From NCBI RefSeq assembly GCF_007859295.1, contig NZ_VOHB01000002.1:2109624-2173623 (forward strand): 64,000 nucleotides of DNA, in the 5' to 3' direction. A program made the translations under genes and the position numbers. Shown here piece by piece: positions 24,499 through 34,876 of this stretch (position 1 is the stretch's first letter; every line of letters starts with the position of its first letter). This DNA is from Planococcus sp. CPCC 101016 (GTDB lineage: Bacteria > Bacillota > Bacilli > Bacillales_A > Planococcaceae). Under the pieces are notes generated by a model that worked only from the letters and a program-made list of their open reading frames with translations, made no database searches and was not told where the DNA came from.

Positions 24499-26645
24499 CA
24501 GTCTGCCACTTCCTCGTAACCGAGACGCACGTAAATCTCTTCAATGACTTTTTGTGCCGCTACAGGTATTACAGTACCTGGTCCAAAAATGGCACTGGCG
24601 CCGTTATTGCGGAGAAATTCGTAGTCCTGTGCCGGAATGACTCCGCCGACAACAATCAGAATATCTTCACGGCCAATTTTCGAAAGCTCGGCTTTTAAAT
24701 CGGGAACTAATGTCATATGCCCAGCTGCAAGCGAACTGACCCCAATTACATGGACATCATTTTCCGCTGCCTGCTGAGCGGTTTCTGCAGGCGTCTGAAA
24801 CAATGGACCAATATCCACATCAAAGCCCAAATCGGCAAATGCTGTCGCAATGACTTTTGCTCCGCGATCATGACCATCCTGACCCATTTTGGCTATCAGA
24901 ATACGCGGGCGGCGTCCCTCGTTTTCAATAAAGTCTTCCGTCATTTCTTTAACGATTTCCATTTCCTGCTGGTTTGAGAAATTCGAACTGTATACTCCAC
25001 TCACTGAACGAATCACCGCCTTATGTCTTCCGGATGCTTTCTCGATGGCATCGGAAATTTCACCGAGAGATGCTCGGTGGCGTGCCGCTTCTATGGCACA
25101 GGCTAAAATATTGTCTTCTCCGCTTTTTGCCGCTTTTGCCAATGTTGTCAACGCAGCAGTGACTTTTTCATTGTCGCGTTCCGCTTTCATACGGTTCAGG
25201 CGCTCAATCTGTGTTTTACGGACCATCGTATTGTCGATGTTCAGAATATCAATCGGGTCTTCCTGATCCAGACGGTAACGATTAACTCCAATGATCACTT
25301 CTTCATTGGAATCGATCTGCGCTTGTTTTTTCGCCGCTGCTTCCTCGATACGCATTTTTGGCAAACCGGTTTCGATGGCTTTTGCCATACCACCCAATTC
25401 TTCAACTTCTTCAATCAATTCCCATGCTTTTTCCATCAATTCCTTGGTCAATGATTCTACATAATACGAACCGCCCCATGGATCGATGACATTGGTCATC
25501 ATCGTTTCTTCTTGCAGAAATAATTGGGTATTGCGGGCGATGCGCGCCGAAAAATCTGTCGGCAACGCAATGGCTTCGTCAAGGGCATTCGTATGGAGCG
25601 ATTGGGTGTGTCCCATTGCAGCGGCATTCGCTTCAATCAATGTCCGGGTTACGTTATTGAATGGATCTTGTTCGGTCAAGCTCCAGCCTGACGTCTGTGA
25701 ATGTGTCCGCAGCGCCAACGCTTTGTCGTTCTTCGGTTCAAATGTTTTCATCATTTTGGCCCAGATTTCACGTCCGGCACGCATTTTGGCAATTTCCATA
25801 AAATAATTCATGCCGATGCCCCAGAAAAAGGACAAGCGAGGTGCAAAATGATCGATGCCAATGCCTGCAGCTAAGCCGGTACGGACATATTCAAGGCCAT
25901 CAGCAAGCGTATACGCCAACTCGAGATCGGCGGTTGCTCCCGCTTCCTGAATATGATAGCCCGAAATCGAAATCGAATTGAATTTCGGCATATGGTCAGA
26001 CGTGTATTTGAAGATATCTGCAATGATCCGCATAGACATGGCCGGAGGATAGATATACGTATTGCGGACCATGTATTCTTTTAAAATATCGTTTTGTATA
26101 GTGCCTGCCAACTGCTCCGGTGAAACACCCTGCTCTTCAGCTGCAACAATAAAGAAAGCCATGATTGGCACAACCGCTCCGTTCATTGTCATCGATACCG
26201 ACATCTGATCTAGTGGAATGCCATCAAACAGGATTTTCATATCCTCAACACTGTCTATGGCAACACCTGCCTTGCCGACGTCTCCCACAACACGCTCATG
26301 ATCCGAGTCATAGCCGCGGTGCGTTGCCAGGTCAAATGCCACGGATAAACCTTTCTGACCCATCGCTAAGTTGCGGCGGTAAAAAGCATTGCTTTCTTCA
26401 GCTGTTGAGAATCCTGCATATTGGCGAACGGTCCAAGGACGTGAAACATACATCGTTGGATAAGGACCGCGAACGTTTGGTGCAAATCCGGGTAAACTTT
26501 CTTCCAAAAAATCGATGTCTTTCTCTGTATAAGTCGGTTTGATGTCAATGCCTTCATTTGTGGTAAAGGTGCTCTGTTGTGCAACCGTCTTCGAAGCAAC
26601 AGCTAATTGATCGAGCGTGACTTTGGAAAAATCCGGTTTAGCCAT
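24498..26645 (-). CDS. mutB: Methylmalonyl-CoA mutase, large (catalytic) subunit
   Basis: Adenosylcobalamin-dependent rearrangement of (R)-methylmalonyl-CoA to succinyl-CoA. The 715 residues contain the TIM-barrel substrate domain ('[20 protein letters not shown]', '[18 protein letters not shown]') and the C-terminal B12-binding domain with the base-off motif D-G-H-D-R-G near residue 600 and 'GVSSLAAGH'. It pairs with the non-catalytic subunit just upstream. Confidence 0.96.
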   Translation of the reverse strand: MAKPDFSKVTLDQLAVASKTVAQQSTFTTNEGIDIKPTYTEKDIDFLEESLPGFAPNVRGPYPTMYVSRPWTVRQYAGFSTAEESNAFYRRNLAMGQKGLSVAFDLATHRGYDSDHERVVGDVGKAGVAIDSVEDMKILFDGIPLDQMSVSMTMNGAVVPIMAFFIVAAEEQGVSPEQLAGTIQNDILKEYMVRNTYIYPPAMSMRIIADIFKYTSDHMPKFNSISISGYHIQEAGATADLELAYTLADGLEYVRTGLAAGIGIDHFAPRLSFFWGIGMNYFMEIAKMRAGREIWAKMMKTFEPKNDKALALRTHSQTSGWSLTEQDPFNNVTRTLIEANAAAMGHTQSLHTNALDEAIALPTDFSARIARNTQLFLQEETMMTNVIDPWGGSYYVESLTKELMEKAWELIEEVEELGGMAKAIETGLPKMRIEEAAAKKQAQIDSNEEVIIGVNRYRLDQEDPIDILNIDNTMVRKTQIERLNRMKAERDNEKVTAALTTLAKAAKSGEDNILACAIEAARHRASLGEISDAIEKASGRHKAVIRSVSGVYSSNFSNQQEMEIVKEMTEDFIENEGRRPRILIAKMGQDGHDRGAKVIATAFADLGFDVDIGPLFQTPAETAQQAAENDVHVIGVSSLAAGHMTLVPDLKAELSKIGREDILIVVGGVIPAQDYEFLRNNGASAIFGPGTVIPVAAQKVIEEIYVRLGYEEVAD

Positions 26646-26646
26646 C

Positions 26647-28341
26647 TTATAGCGCCTCCTTTCCTAGAGCAAGAATTTTCTCGAGTTTCGCAGTCATGTG
26701 TTTGCCGGAATACAAGGTATCACGGATGCCGAATTCTGCCCATTCGGACAATTGTTCTTTCGGGTATTTTCCAGCAAGGTCAATACAGGCGTCGGCTTTC
26801 AATTGAGGAATGATAGCGGCAACAGCTTCCTTAGATCCGCAAAGCACCGCATAATCAATATTCTCATCGGCAAGGAATTGATTGATTTCTTCCGCCGTAG
26901 CCAAATATGTGCTGATCAATGGTTCAATTCCGCCAACCGCCAAAAATCCTGATACAAAATCTATTTGAGCTTTAATTTTTTTCAGTGGTTCGACCAGAAC
27001 GATTGCTGATTTTAATGTTGTTACTTTGCTTTGTGCCCGTAGGTTTTCAAAAGGCGTCGCTAAGCGTTTTGCGGTCATGTATTCTAGATGGCCGTCGTCG
27101 ATTTTTGCATCCTTGACCGGTTCCTGTGGATTGGCATAGATATTTGTGCCAATTAGCGACTGTTTACGCGTTGCCACATTTTTTTCCCGTTCAATCCACT
27201 TTGCCTGAATATCGTCTGTCAGCCAGCCGGATTTGATGACTTCTGAATAGCCGCCAGCTTCTTCAATTTCCAAAAAGTAATTCCAGGCAGCTTCTACATA
27301 TTCTTTCGTCAATGTTTCGATAAAATAAGAACCTGCTGCGGGATCGATTACATGGGAGACATGTGCTTCTTCTTTAATGACCAATTGGACATTGCGGGCA
27401 ATACGGCGGCTTGAAGGATCAGGTGCAGTCAAAAAATCATGTGGATGGACGGTATGGGCATCCGTTCCCCCAAGTACTGCTGCAAACGTAGAGTTTCCAG
27501 CACGCAATAAATTCACGTAAGGATCCAACTTTGAATACGAGCGGACAGAGGTTTCCGTAAATATCGGAATCGTTGGTGCCTCTTGTCCGTATGCTGAACT
27601 GAAAGCCTGCCACAATACACGGAATGCACGCAGCTTGGCGATCTCCTGGAAAAACTGAGTATCTATCGCAAAACGGATCCAGGTATTTTTAGCAGTATTG
27701 GAAAAATCGGCATCTTCCATTCGCTCTGATAAGATGCTGAGCGCGACTCCGAGTTCGTGTACTGCAGTTCCTCCTGCATGATGAATGGGGACGGTATCAA
27801 CCAATTGGGTACGGACATTATCTGGTGCCTTAACTGTTTCCTCGGAGAAAATAACGCCTTGCACCTGAGGAAGGTGCTCTGGAGCCACAAAATCGAAGAC
27901 CCGGAGAATGTTCTGGTCATCGCCGGTCAATTTAAAGTAAATCGGGTACTGGACAATCATTTCTGCTAATTCAATCAACTGTTCATTTGTCCAGTCAAAT
28001 TTATGGAATCCTGTATAGACAACGGTTTCATTTCCACGGAGAATATCGTCTTTCATCAATGATAAATACTCTTGTGCTGAGTCTGCCATCACTTCCTGGG
28101 AAACGAGCCAGCTTGGCTGATGCTTGCCGTGCTGGATGGCAGCCACTTGTGCGGGCACATAATCACCCAGTTGATCGAGCATATCTTTAGTGTATAAAGG
28201 TTCAAGTGTCACATCTTCAATTGTTGGTGTTTTAAGCGTTTCTTCGAAGGGCTTGCCTTTAATCGCTTTTTCAGCAGCTTGCTGCCAGTCACTGTATGTA
28301 CGCGTTGGAAATTTTGTTTTTTTCATCGAATCGATTGTCAA
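26647..28341 (-). CDS. mutA: Methylmalonyl-CoA mutase, small subunit
   Basis: The 564-residue partner of MutB: same fold, but the C-terminal domain lacks the D-x-H-x-x-G cobalamin motif, as is normal for this non-catalytic subunit. '[24 protein letters not shown]' matches the family. TTG 28341 is taken as start because GAGGAGGG lies 6 bases before it; the ATG five codons later is too far from it. First gene of mutA-mutB-meaB; its promoter must lie in the 60 bases after the bkdB terminator. No B12 riboswitch fits in that space. Confidence 0.93.
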   Translation of the reverse strand: MTIDSMKKTKFPTRTYSDWQQAAEKAIKGKPFEETLKTPTIEDVTLEPLYTKDMLDQLGDYVPAQVAAIQHGKHQPSWLVSQEVMADSAQEYLSLMKDDILRGNETVVYTGFHKFDWTNEQLIELAEMIVQYPIYFKLTGDDQNILRVFDFVAPEHLPQVQGVIFSEETVKAPDNVRTQLVDTVPIHHAGGTAVHELGVALSILSERMEDADFSNTAKNTWIRFAIDTQFFQEIAKLRAFRVLWQAFSSAYGQEAPTIPIFTETSVRSYSKLDPYVNLLRAGNSTFAAVLGGTDAHTVHPHDFLTAPDPSSRRIARNVQLVIKEEAHVSHVIDPAAGSYFIETLTKEYVEAAWNYFLEIEEAGGYSEVIKSGWLTDDIQAKWIEREKNVATRKQSLIGTNIYANPQEPVKDAKIDDGHLEYMTAKRLATPFENLRAQSKVTTLKSAIVLVEPLKKIKAQIDFVSGFLAVGGIEPLISTYLATAEEINQFLADENIDYAVLCGSKEAVAAIIPQLKADACIDLAGKYPKEQLSEWAEFGIRDTLYSGKHMTAKLEKILALGKEAL

Positions 28342-28401
28342 ACTATTCCCTCCTCAAAGGCTATCTGCCTCTATTTTACCCGAGTAGACGCCGACATTAA
28401 A

Positions 28402-28440
28402 GAAAAAAAAGCTTGAAGTCCGAAGACTCCAGCTTTTCTT
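28402..28440 (-). terminator. Terminator of the bkd operon
   Basis: On the minus strand AAAGCTGGAGTC-TTCG-GACTTCAAGCTTT (one unpaired base) is followed by TTTTT, right after bkdB. Confidence 0.88.
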
Positions 28441-29782
28441 AATAAACTGACGTATTTTCTTTTGACATGTTTTCTAGAATTTCTTTGACGCGAGCCAAAA
28501 ATTGGCCGCATACCAGACCGTCAAGAACACGGTGATCAAGCGACAAGCATAAATTGACCATATCACGTGCAGCAATCATGCCGTTATCCATGATAACTGG
28601 ACGTTTGACAATCGACTCTACTTGCATAATGGCAGCCTGCGGATGGTTGATGATGCCCATCGACTGGACAGACCCGAACGAACCTGTGTTATTTACAGTA
28701 AACGTTCCGCCTTGCATATCTGCAGATTTCAATTTTCCGGAACGTGCTTTCAGCGCCAGTTCATTGACTTCCTTGCCGATGCCTTTAACTGATTTTTCGT
28801 CCGAGTTTTTAATAACTGGAACGAATAAGGCGTTGTCTGAAGCGACGGCAATGGAAATATTGATGTCCTTTTTCTGGATGATCTTATCACCTGCCCACAT
28901 TGAATTCATCATCGGGAATTCCTTCAAAGCCTGGGAAACTGCTTTCACAAAGAAGGCAAAATAAGTAATATTGAAACCTTCTTTTTTCTTGAATTCACCT
29001 TTGATGGAATCGCGGTATTGAACCAAGTTGGTGACATCCACTTCAATCATCATCCATGCATGCGGAGCTTCGTGCTTGCTCTTCAGCATATTTGCAGCAA
29101 TCGCTTTGCGGACTCCCGTGACCGGAATTTCAATATCTCCTGGTGCACTTTCGATCGGCGCAGCTGCGGCTTTTGGTGCTTCCTGCGAAACTTGCTGTGC
29201 AGCCGGCTCATCCTGCTTTGGAGTCTCTTCCTGAGCTTGAACTTTCGGTGCATCTCCCGCTTTCGGGATATTGCCGCTGTCAATCAGCGACATCAAATCT
29301 TTGCGTGTGATGCGCCCTTCATTTCCGGAGCCTTCCACTTGCGACAAGTCGATATCATTATCCTGAGCCAAGCGCAAAACAGCCGGCGAGTAGCGCCCTT
29401 TCGCACCAGATGATTTTACAGTCTGAGCAGATCCTTGCGTACCTTCAAGCTTCTCAGTCGGCTTTGCACCTGCTGCTGGCATTTCGGCCGCTTTCTCTCC
29501 ACTCACAGGTTTTGCTTCCTCAACAGGTGCAGCGTCGCCGCCTTCAGTTTCAATGGTACAGACAATTTCGCCTACCGCTAAAGTTTCACCTTCTGATGCA
29601 ATCAATTCCTTAATGGTTCCGGTAAACGATGATGGGACTTCCGCTGTCACTTTATCTGTATTAACTTCAGCAAGCGGGTCGTATTTATTCACATGATCAC
29701 CTGGCGCGACGAGCCATTTTTCAATGGTTCCTTCTGTTACGCTTTCGCCCAGCTGAGGCATTTTAATGTTTTCAATAGCCAA
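28439..29782 (-). CDS. bkdB: Branched-chain 2-oxo acid dehydrogenase E2 (dihydrolipoyl acyltransferase)
   Basis: Core of the BCKDH complex; moves the branched acyl group from lipoamide to CoA. The 447 residues comprise a lipoyl domain (K44 in NTDKVTAEVP), an Ala/Pro/Glu-rich linker, the E1/E3-binding domain (about 128-165, 'SPAVLRLAQDNDIDLSQV'), a second linker and the catalytic domain with 'HRVLDG'. Last gene of the operon. A family A repeat lies between it and bkdAB. Lipoylation probably depends on LipM, encoded at 58.9 kb. Confidence 0.95.
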   Translation of the reverse strand: MAIENIKMPQLGESVTEGTIEKWLVAPGDHVNKYDPLAEVNTDKVTAEVPSSFTGTIKELIASEGETLAVGEIVCTIETEGGDAAPVEEAKPVSGEKAAEMPAAGAKPTEKLEGTQGSAQTVKSSGAKGRYSPAVLRLAQDNDIDLSQVEGSGNEGRITRKDLMSLIDSGNIPKAGDAPKVQAQEETPKQDEPAAQQVSQEAPKAAAAPIESAPGDIEIPVTGVRKAIAANMLKSKHEAPHAWMMIEVDVTNLVQYRDSIKGEFKKKEGFNITYFAFFVKAVSQALKEFPMMNSMWAGDKIIQKKDINISIAVASDNALFVPVIKNSDEKSVKGIGKEVNELALKARSGKLKSADMQGGTFTVNNTGSFGSVQSMGIINHPQAAIMQVESIVKRPVIMDNGMIAARDMVNLCLSLDHRVLDGLVCGQFLARVKEILENMSKENTSVY

Positions 29783-29825
29783 GGGAATTCCTCCTTTACT
29801 TGATGGTATCCAGTCGTTCTATGGG

Positions 29826-29992
29826 AGCAGAGTAGATTCGCCAGAGTTGCACGGGCACTTCCGCTTTTCTTTTTGTCCAGCTCCAACGGCCAGCTCCTCG
29901 GGTCATAAGCCACGCTGGCTGTGCGGCGGAAACATGCCGCTTCGCCAGCGTGCCTTATGCCCGTCGAATCTACATGGGCGCTTACGCTTTTC
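29826..29992 (-). repeat. Hairpin repeat, family A, copy 3 (inside the bkd operon)
   Basis: One full unit and part of a second, in minus-strand sense GAAAAGCGTAAGCGCCCATG ... GGCCGTTGGAGCTGGACAAA, then GAAAAGCGGAAGTGCCCGTG. Nested complementary arms are present (GCCAGCGTG-type stem in the centre). It fills most of the 213 bases between bkdAB and bkdB, so it should be transcribed within the operon mRNA. Confidence 0.88.
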
Positions 29993-29995
29993 GTT

Positions 29996-30979
29996 TTAAA
30001 ACTCTGCTAGTTCTCTCATTGCTTTTTCAACTTTATCCGGGTTGATCATGAAGAATTTCTCCATGGTCGGTGCATAAGCCATTGCCGGGATATCCGGTCC
30101 AGCAAGACGTTTAATCGGAGCATCCAAATCGAATAGGCAGTTTTCGGCGATGATCGCAGCTACTTCTCCAATAATGCTTCCTTCTTTATTGTCTTCTGTA
30201 ACCAGCAGCACTTTGCCGGTTTTCTTAGCGGCTTCGATGATGCCTTCTTTGTCCAACGGATAAATCGTCCGCAAATCTAAAACGTGCGCAGAGATTCCAT
30301 CTTCCGCCAGGCGTTCTGCTGCTTGCAGTGCAAAGTGAACCGCTAAGCCATAAGTAATGACGGTGATGTCTTCACCTTCGCGTTTGACGTCCGCTTTGCC
30401 GATTTCAATCGTGTAGTCTTCTTCCGGTACTTCGCCTTTAATCAGGCGATAAGCACGTTTGTGTTCAAAAAACATGACGGGATCTTCGTCGCGGATTGCG
30501 GCTTTTAACAGTCCTTTTGCGTCATACGGTGTAGAGGGGATGACGATTTTCAAGCCAGGCTGGTTCGCAAAGATCGCTTCCACTGACTGGGAATGATAAA
30601 GAGCACCGTGTACGCCGCCGCCAAAAGGGGCGCGGAAAACGATTGGGCATGTCCAGTCGTTATTAGAACGGTAACGAATCCGCGATGCTTCAGAAATAAT
30701 TTGGTTAACCGCCGGCATGATAAAGTCAGCAAATTGCATTTCTGCAATCGGCCGCAATCCATACATTGCCGCACCAATTCCAACTCCCGCAATCGCAGAT
30801 TCCGCAAGAGGCGTATCCAAGACGCGGTCTTCGCCGAATTGATCATAGAGACCCTGTGTCGCTTTGAAGACACCGCCTTTTTTACCGACATCTTCTCCGA
30901 GTACAAAGACGTTTTCGTCACGCTCCATTTCTTCTTTCATGGCCAGCGTGATGGCATCAATATAAGACATAATGGCCAT
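29996..30979 (-). CDS. bkdAB: Branched-chain 2-oxo acid dehydrogenase E1 beta subunit
   Basis: Beta subunit (327 residues) of the thiamine-diphosphate E1 enzyme. It shows the transketolase pyrimidine-binding domain ('FVLGEDVGKKGGVFKATQGL', 'DTPLAESAIAGVGIGAAMYG') and C-terminal domain. The ATG overlaps the stop of bkdAA, so the two are coupled. Repeat A3 follows before bkdB. Confidence 0.95.
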   Translation of the reverse strand: MAIMSYIDAITLAMKEEMERDENVFVLGEDVGKKGGVFKATQGLYDQFGEDRVLDTPLAESAIAGVGIGAAMYGLRPIAEMQFADFIMPAVNQIISEASRIRYRSNNDWTCPIVFRAPFGGGVHGALYHSQSVEAIFANQPGLKIVIPSTPYDAKGLLKAAIRDEDPVMFFEHKRAYRLIKGEVPEEDYTIEIGKADVKREGEDITVITYGLAVHFALQAAERLAEDGISAHVLDLRTIYPLDKEGIIEAAKKTGKVLLVTEDNKEGSIIGEVAAIIAENCLFDLDAPIKRLAGPDIPAMAYAPTMEKFFMINPDKVEKAMRELAEF

Positions 30980-31983
30980 TATTCGTCTCCTCCTTCTTCG
31001 GCGTAGACATATTTCATCGCATGCTCTGGTTCTGCATACGGTGCATTTTCTGCATAGTCAGTCGCTTCATTGACCGTCACCATAATGCGGTCATTGATAT
31101 CTTTCTCAATTTCGTCATTCATAATGCCATGCTCTTTCAGGTAAGCGCCGAATGTCAGGATCGGATCCGTCGATTTCTGCGCAGCTAATTCATCTGCTGA
31201 GCGATATTGGCGGTGATCATCATCCGAAGAGTGGGCTGTCATCCGTTCAGAAACAGTTTCGATCAAGCTTGGACCTTCGCCGCGGCGTGCACGGTCTGCT
31301 GCCTCTTTAACATGCTTATAAACTTCGATTGGATCGTTGCCGTCAATCGTCACACCCGGCATACCGTAGCCAATCGCACGGTCTGAAACGTTTTTGCTGG
31401 CAAGTTGGCGTTCTACCGGCACCGAAATCGCGTATTTATTGTTTTCGACCATGATTACTACCGGCAATTTGTGGACGCCGGCAAAGTTCATGCCTTCATG
31501 GAAGTCTCCTTGGTTGGATGAACCTTCACCAAGAGTTGTAAACGTAATAAAATCTTTTTTCTTCATTTTCCCTGCTAATGCAACGCCGACTGCGTGCGGC
31601 AATTGCGTCGTAACCGGTGATGATCCGGTCAGTATGCGATTGCTCTTCTGCCCAAAGTGACCCGGCATCTGGCGTCCTCCGGAGTTTGGATCTTCCGCTT
31701 TAGCAAAAGCTGAAAGCATCAAATCTTTTGGCGTCATTCCAAAATGCAGGACCACCCCGATATCGCGGTAGTAAGGAGCAATATAATCTTGTGTATTGTC
31801 AAGAGCGAAGGCTGCGCCAACCTGTGCTGCCTCCTGCCCCTGACATGAAATCACGAAGGGGATTTTCCCTGCGCGGTTTAAAAGCCACATGCGTTCATCC
31901 ACACGGCGAGCCATCAACATCGTTTCGTACATTTTCAGTAAATCATCATTTGTTAAACCGATTTCTTCATGTTTAGAAGCCAT
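30979..31983 (-). CDS. bkdAA: Branched-chain 2-oxo acid dehydrogenase E1 alpha subunit
   Basis: Thiamine-diphosphate-binding alpha subunit, 334 residues, which decarboxylates branched 2-oxo acids. The ThDP motif 'GEGSSNQGDFHEGMNFAGVHKLPVVIMVENN' region (G-D/E-G ... N-N) is intact. The frame extends 13 codons upstream; AAAGGAGG fits ATG 31983. That upstream part overlaps the end of lpdV, 14 bases away. Confidence 0.95.
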   Translation of the reverse strand: MASKHEEIGLTNDDLLKMYETMLMARRVDERMWLLNRAGKIPFVISCQGQEAAQVGAAFALDNTQDYIAPYYRDIGVVLHFGMTPKDLMLSAFAKAEDPNSGGRQMPGHFGQKSNRILTGSSPVTTQLPHAVGVALAGKMKKKDFITFTTLGEGSSNQGDFHEGMNFAGVHKLPVVIMVENNKYAISVPVERQLASKNVSDRAIGYGMPGVTIDGNDPIEVYKHVKEAADRARRGEGPSLIETVSERMTAHSSDDDHRQYRSADELAAQKSTDPILTFGAYLKEHGIMNDEIEKDINDRIMVTVNEATDYAENAPYAEPEHAMKYVYAEEGGDE

Positions 31984-31996
31984 TGTTTTTCCTCCT

Positions 31997-33424
31997 TTAA
32001 CTATGAATTGCTTTGCCGTCAACTGCCAATGCCGCTTCGCCCATTACTTCTGAGAGCGTCGGATGCGGGTGGATCGTTTCGGCAATTTCCCATGGAGTTG
32101 CGTCTAAGACCATTGCCAGACCAGCTTCCGAGATCATGTCTGTAACATGCGGACCGATCATATGGACGCCAAGTATGTCGTTTGTATCTTTATCTGCGAT
32201 AATTTTGACAAACCCATCCGATTCACCGTATACAAGCGCCTTACCGATGGCTTTAAAAGAAAATTTCCCGACTTTGACATCGTGTCCTTTTTCTTTTGCC
32301 TGATCTTCAGTGATGCCGACGCTAGCCGCTTCCGGATTGGAATAGATGCAGCGTGACACTAAATCGTAATCGATGGCATGCGGGTTGTTTCCTTTGATGT
32401 GCTCAATGGCCGTGATGCCTTCATGAGAAGCGACATGCGCCAATTGCAGCCCGCCGATTACATCACCGATTGCATATATATGAGATTCTTTTGTCTGGAA
32501 AGATTTTTTAACTTGAATAAAGCCTTTTTCGACGATGATGTCCGTATTTTCAATGCCAATGTTCTCAATATTTGCTTGACGTCCAACAGATACCAGCATT
32601 TTTTCAGCAGAAAAACTTTCGTTTTTGCCATTGATCTCTGCTTTGATTGTTACGCCGTTTTCTCCTGTTTCCAATGTATCCGCTAACACTTTGGCACTTG
32701 TCGCAAACTTGATGCCTTTTTTCTTCAATAGCTTCAACATTTCCTTGGAGATATCTTTATCTTCTGTAGGGATGATTCGGTCTGCATATTCAATGACGGT
32801 CACATCAACACCGAAATCATTAAGCATAGATGCCCATTCGATTCCTATTACTCCTCCACCGACAATAAGAATGGATTGCGGCAGGCTTTCCATTTTCAGC
32901 GCTTCATCCGAGGTCATGACAAATTCGCCATCAACGGTCAATCCCGGCAATGTGCGTGGACGAGATCCGGTAGCGATAATGACATTATTCGGGATAAGCA
33001 TCTCGTTTTCTTCGCCATTCTTCATTTCAACAGAAATGGTTCCGGCGTTGGGTGAGAAAATAGATGGTCCAAGGATTCGGCCGATGCCTTCATAGACATC
33101 AATCTTGCCTTTTTTCATCAATCCTTGCACACCCGCATGCAATTGATCAACTATCCCTTGTTTGCGCTGCTGGACACGTGCAAAATCCAAAGTTACCTCA
33201 CCTGTTTGAACCCCGAAATCCGCTGCGTGATTTTTGGTGGTTGAATAAACCTCCGCACTGCGAAGCAAAGCTTTGCTTGGAATACAGCCTCTATGTAAGC
33301 AAGTACCACCCAATTCGCCTTTTTCGACGATTGCTGTTTTTAAACCGAGTTGTGCAGAGCGAATCGCAGCTACATAACCGCCTGTTCCGCCGCCTAAAAT
33401 GACGACATCATAATTTTGAGCCAT
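31997..33424 (-). CDS. lpdV: Dihydrolipoyl dehydrogenase (E3 of BCKDH)
   Basis: FAD enzyme that reoxidises dihydrolipoamide with NAD. The 475 residues show the FAD motif 'VVILGGGTGGY', the redox disulfide C42-x4-C47 (GGTCLHRGCIPSK), an NAD motif 'GGGVIGIEWA' and the C-terminal 'HPHPTLSE' catalytic His-Glu region. Placed between buk and bkdAA as in B. subtilis. Confidence 0.95.
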   Translation of the reverse strand: MAQNYDVVILGGGTGGYVAAIRSAQLGLKTAIVEKGELGGTCLHRGCIPSKALLRSAEVYSTTKNHAADFGVQTGEVTLDFARVQQRKQGIVDQLHAGVQGLMKKGKIDVYEGIGRILGPSIFSPNAGTISVEMKNGEENEMLIPNNVIIATGSRPRTLPGLTVDGEFVMTSDEALKMESLPQSILIVGGGVIGIEWASMLNDFGVDVTVIEYADRIIPTEDKDISKEMLKLLKKKGIKFATSAKVLADTLETGENGVTIKAEINGKNESFSAEKMLVSVGRQANIENIGIENTDIIVEKGFIQVKKSFQTKESHIYAIGDVIGGLQLAHVASHEGITAIEHIKGNNPHAIDYDLVSRCIYSNPEAASVGITEDQAKEKGHDVKVGKFSFKAIGKALVYGESDGFVKIIADKDTNDILGVHMIGPHVTDMISEAGLAMVLDATPWEIAETIHPHPTLSEVMGEAALAVDGKAIHS

Positions 33425-33499
33425 GGATTTATCCTCCTCTATCTCTTCAATGCTCAGAAGGAATATCGATCATTTCCTCTGATTGAAGTTTATCACTAG

Positions 33500-34582
33500 T
33501 TAATACGGATAGATCTTTACGCGTTCTTCTCCGTTCAATACCCTTGCTGCACCTTCAGCAAGTGCTTGAAGTTCATTTTCACCGGGCTGGATTTCAACAT
33601 CGGCAATCCAGCCAACCCGCTCAGTTATCGCTTCAACAAAACTTTCTCCGTAAGCAAGGCCGCCGGTCAGGATAATGGCATCTACCTGCCCCTTTAAGAC
33701 CGCACTGGCAGCTCCGATTTCGCGGGCAACTTGATAAGCCATTGCCTGATAAATCAATTCAGCTTTTTCGTCGCCTTTTGAAATCCGCTTTTCTACTTTG
33801 ACTACATCATTGGTCCCCAGATAGGCAAACAGCCCGCCTTTTCCTACTAATCTCTTCAAAATTTCTTGATGGCTGAATTGTCCGGAATAGCATAATTCCA
33901 CTAAATCACCTGCCGGTACTGTTCCAGCCCGTTCAGGACTGAATGGTCCATCACCATGCAAACCGTTGTTGACATCGATGACACGGCCGCCTTGATGAAC
34001 ACCTACTGTGATGCCGCGTCCCATATGAGCGATGATTAATCGGACCTCTTCATAGGACCGGCCAATTTTTTGTGCATAACGGCGGGCAACTGCTTTGTGG
34101 TTGAGAGCATGGAATATGGATTTTCGTTCAATTGACGAGAATCCCGATATACGTGCAATCGGCTCCAGCTCATCCACAACTACCGGATCGACGATAAATG
34201 CCGGAATATTTAAACCGTCTGCAATTTCAAAGGCAATAATGCCTCCTAAGTTGGAAGCATGCTGTCCAGAATACCCTTGCCGTAGATCGTTCATCATCCC
34301 ATCATTAACTGCATAAGTTCCGCCTTGAATGGGACGGAGCAAGCCGCCCCTTCCACAAACTGCTGCCAAATTAGAAACATTCATTCCCTCTTCATCCAGA
34401 GCTTCTAAAATAGCGCCTTTTCTGAAAAAATGCTGTTCCGCGATGCTTGGAAATTTCCCAATATCTTCTGCTGTATGGCCTATGGTCTTCTCCATAATCA
34501 GAATATCGTTGTCAAAAACACCGATTTTAGTCGAGCTGGGGGCAGGGTTAATGACTAGAATTCGATTCAGCTGTTTTTGCAC
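33500..34582 (-). CDS. buk: Butyrate kinase (branched-chain acyl phosphate kinase)
   Basis: Converts butyryl- or isobutyryl-phosphate and ADP to the acid and ATP; ASKHA-fold acetokinase family. The 360 residues contain '[14 protein letters not shown]' (phosphate 1), '[42 protein letters not shown]' type family block and '[11 protein letters not shown]'. The start is GTG 34582 with GGGGGAT before it. A terminator and a fresh promoter upstream suggest that buk-lpdV-bkdAA-bkdAB-bkdB can be expressed apart from ptb-bcd. Confidence 0.94.
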   Translation of the reverse strand: MQKQLNRILVINPAPSSTKIGVFDNDILIMEKTIGHTAEDIGKFPSIAEQHFFRKGAILEALDEEGMNVSNLAAVCGRGGLLRPIQGGTYAVNDGMMNDLRQGYSGQHASNLGGIIAFEIADGLNIPAFIVDPVVVDELEPIARISGFSSIERKSIFHALNHKAVARRYAQKIGRSYEEVRLIIAHMGRGITVGVHQGGRVIDVNNGLHGDGPFSPERAGTVPAGDLVELCYSGQFSHQEILKRLVGKGGLFAYLGTNDVVKVEKRISKGDEKAELIYQAMAYQVAREIGAASAVLKGQVDAIILTGGLAYGESFVEAITERVGWIADVEIQPGENELQALAEGAARVLNGEERVKIYPY

Positions 34583-34876
34583 TCCGATCCCCCATTTCTA
34601 TTATATAGTGAACCTATTTTCCGCAATTGTCGATAATCGGTATGTTATTAAACGCTGTAGCAAGTAAAATTCAGTTCTTTTGTTTAATCCACATCTCAAT
34701 AAGGCATCCATCCGTAAAACGAAAGAAGAAGCCAGGTTTACTTGACCTGGCTTCTTACGGGAGCTATGCCCAAAGCGGCCGAAGCAGTATGAAGACAAAA
34801 ATTTTCAATTGAATTTTTCTTCCATGCTGCTGACGGTCAATAAAGGCATCGAACTTTCACTGATCAAAGGCTCCCT
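34583..34876 (-). promoter_or_regulatory. bcd-buk intergenic region: terminator and likely buk promoter
   Basis: Between bcd and buk. On the minus strand AAGAAGCCAGGT and ACCTGGCTTCTT (34727-34757) form a 12-pair terminator-like hairpin followed by a T-rich run. Further on, TATAAT (34605-34600) with TTGCGG 15 bases upstream is a plausible promoter about 20 bases from the buk start. No gene is seen. Confidence 0.6.

Noticed and set aside
28342..28401. B12 riboswitch before mutA
   Set aside because: Only about 60 bases separate mutA from the bkdB terminator, too short for a cobalamin riboswitch; none was seen before nrdJ either.
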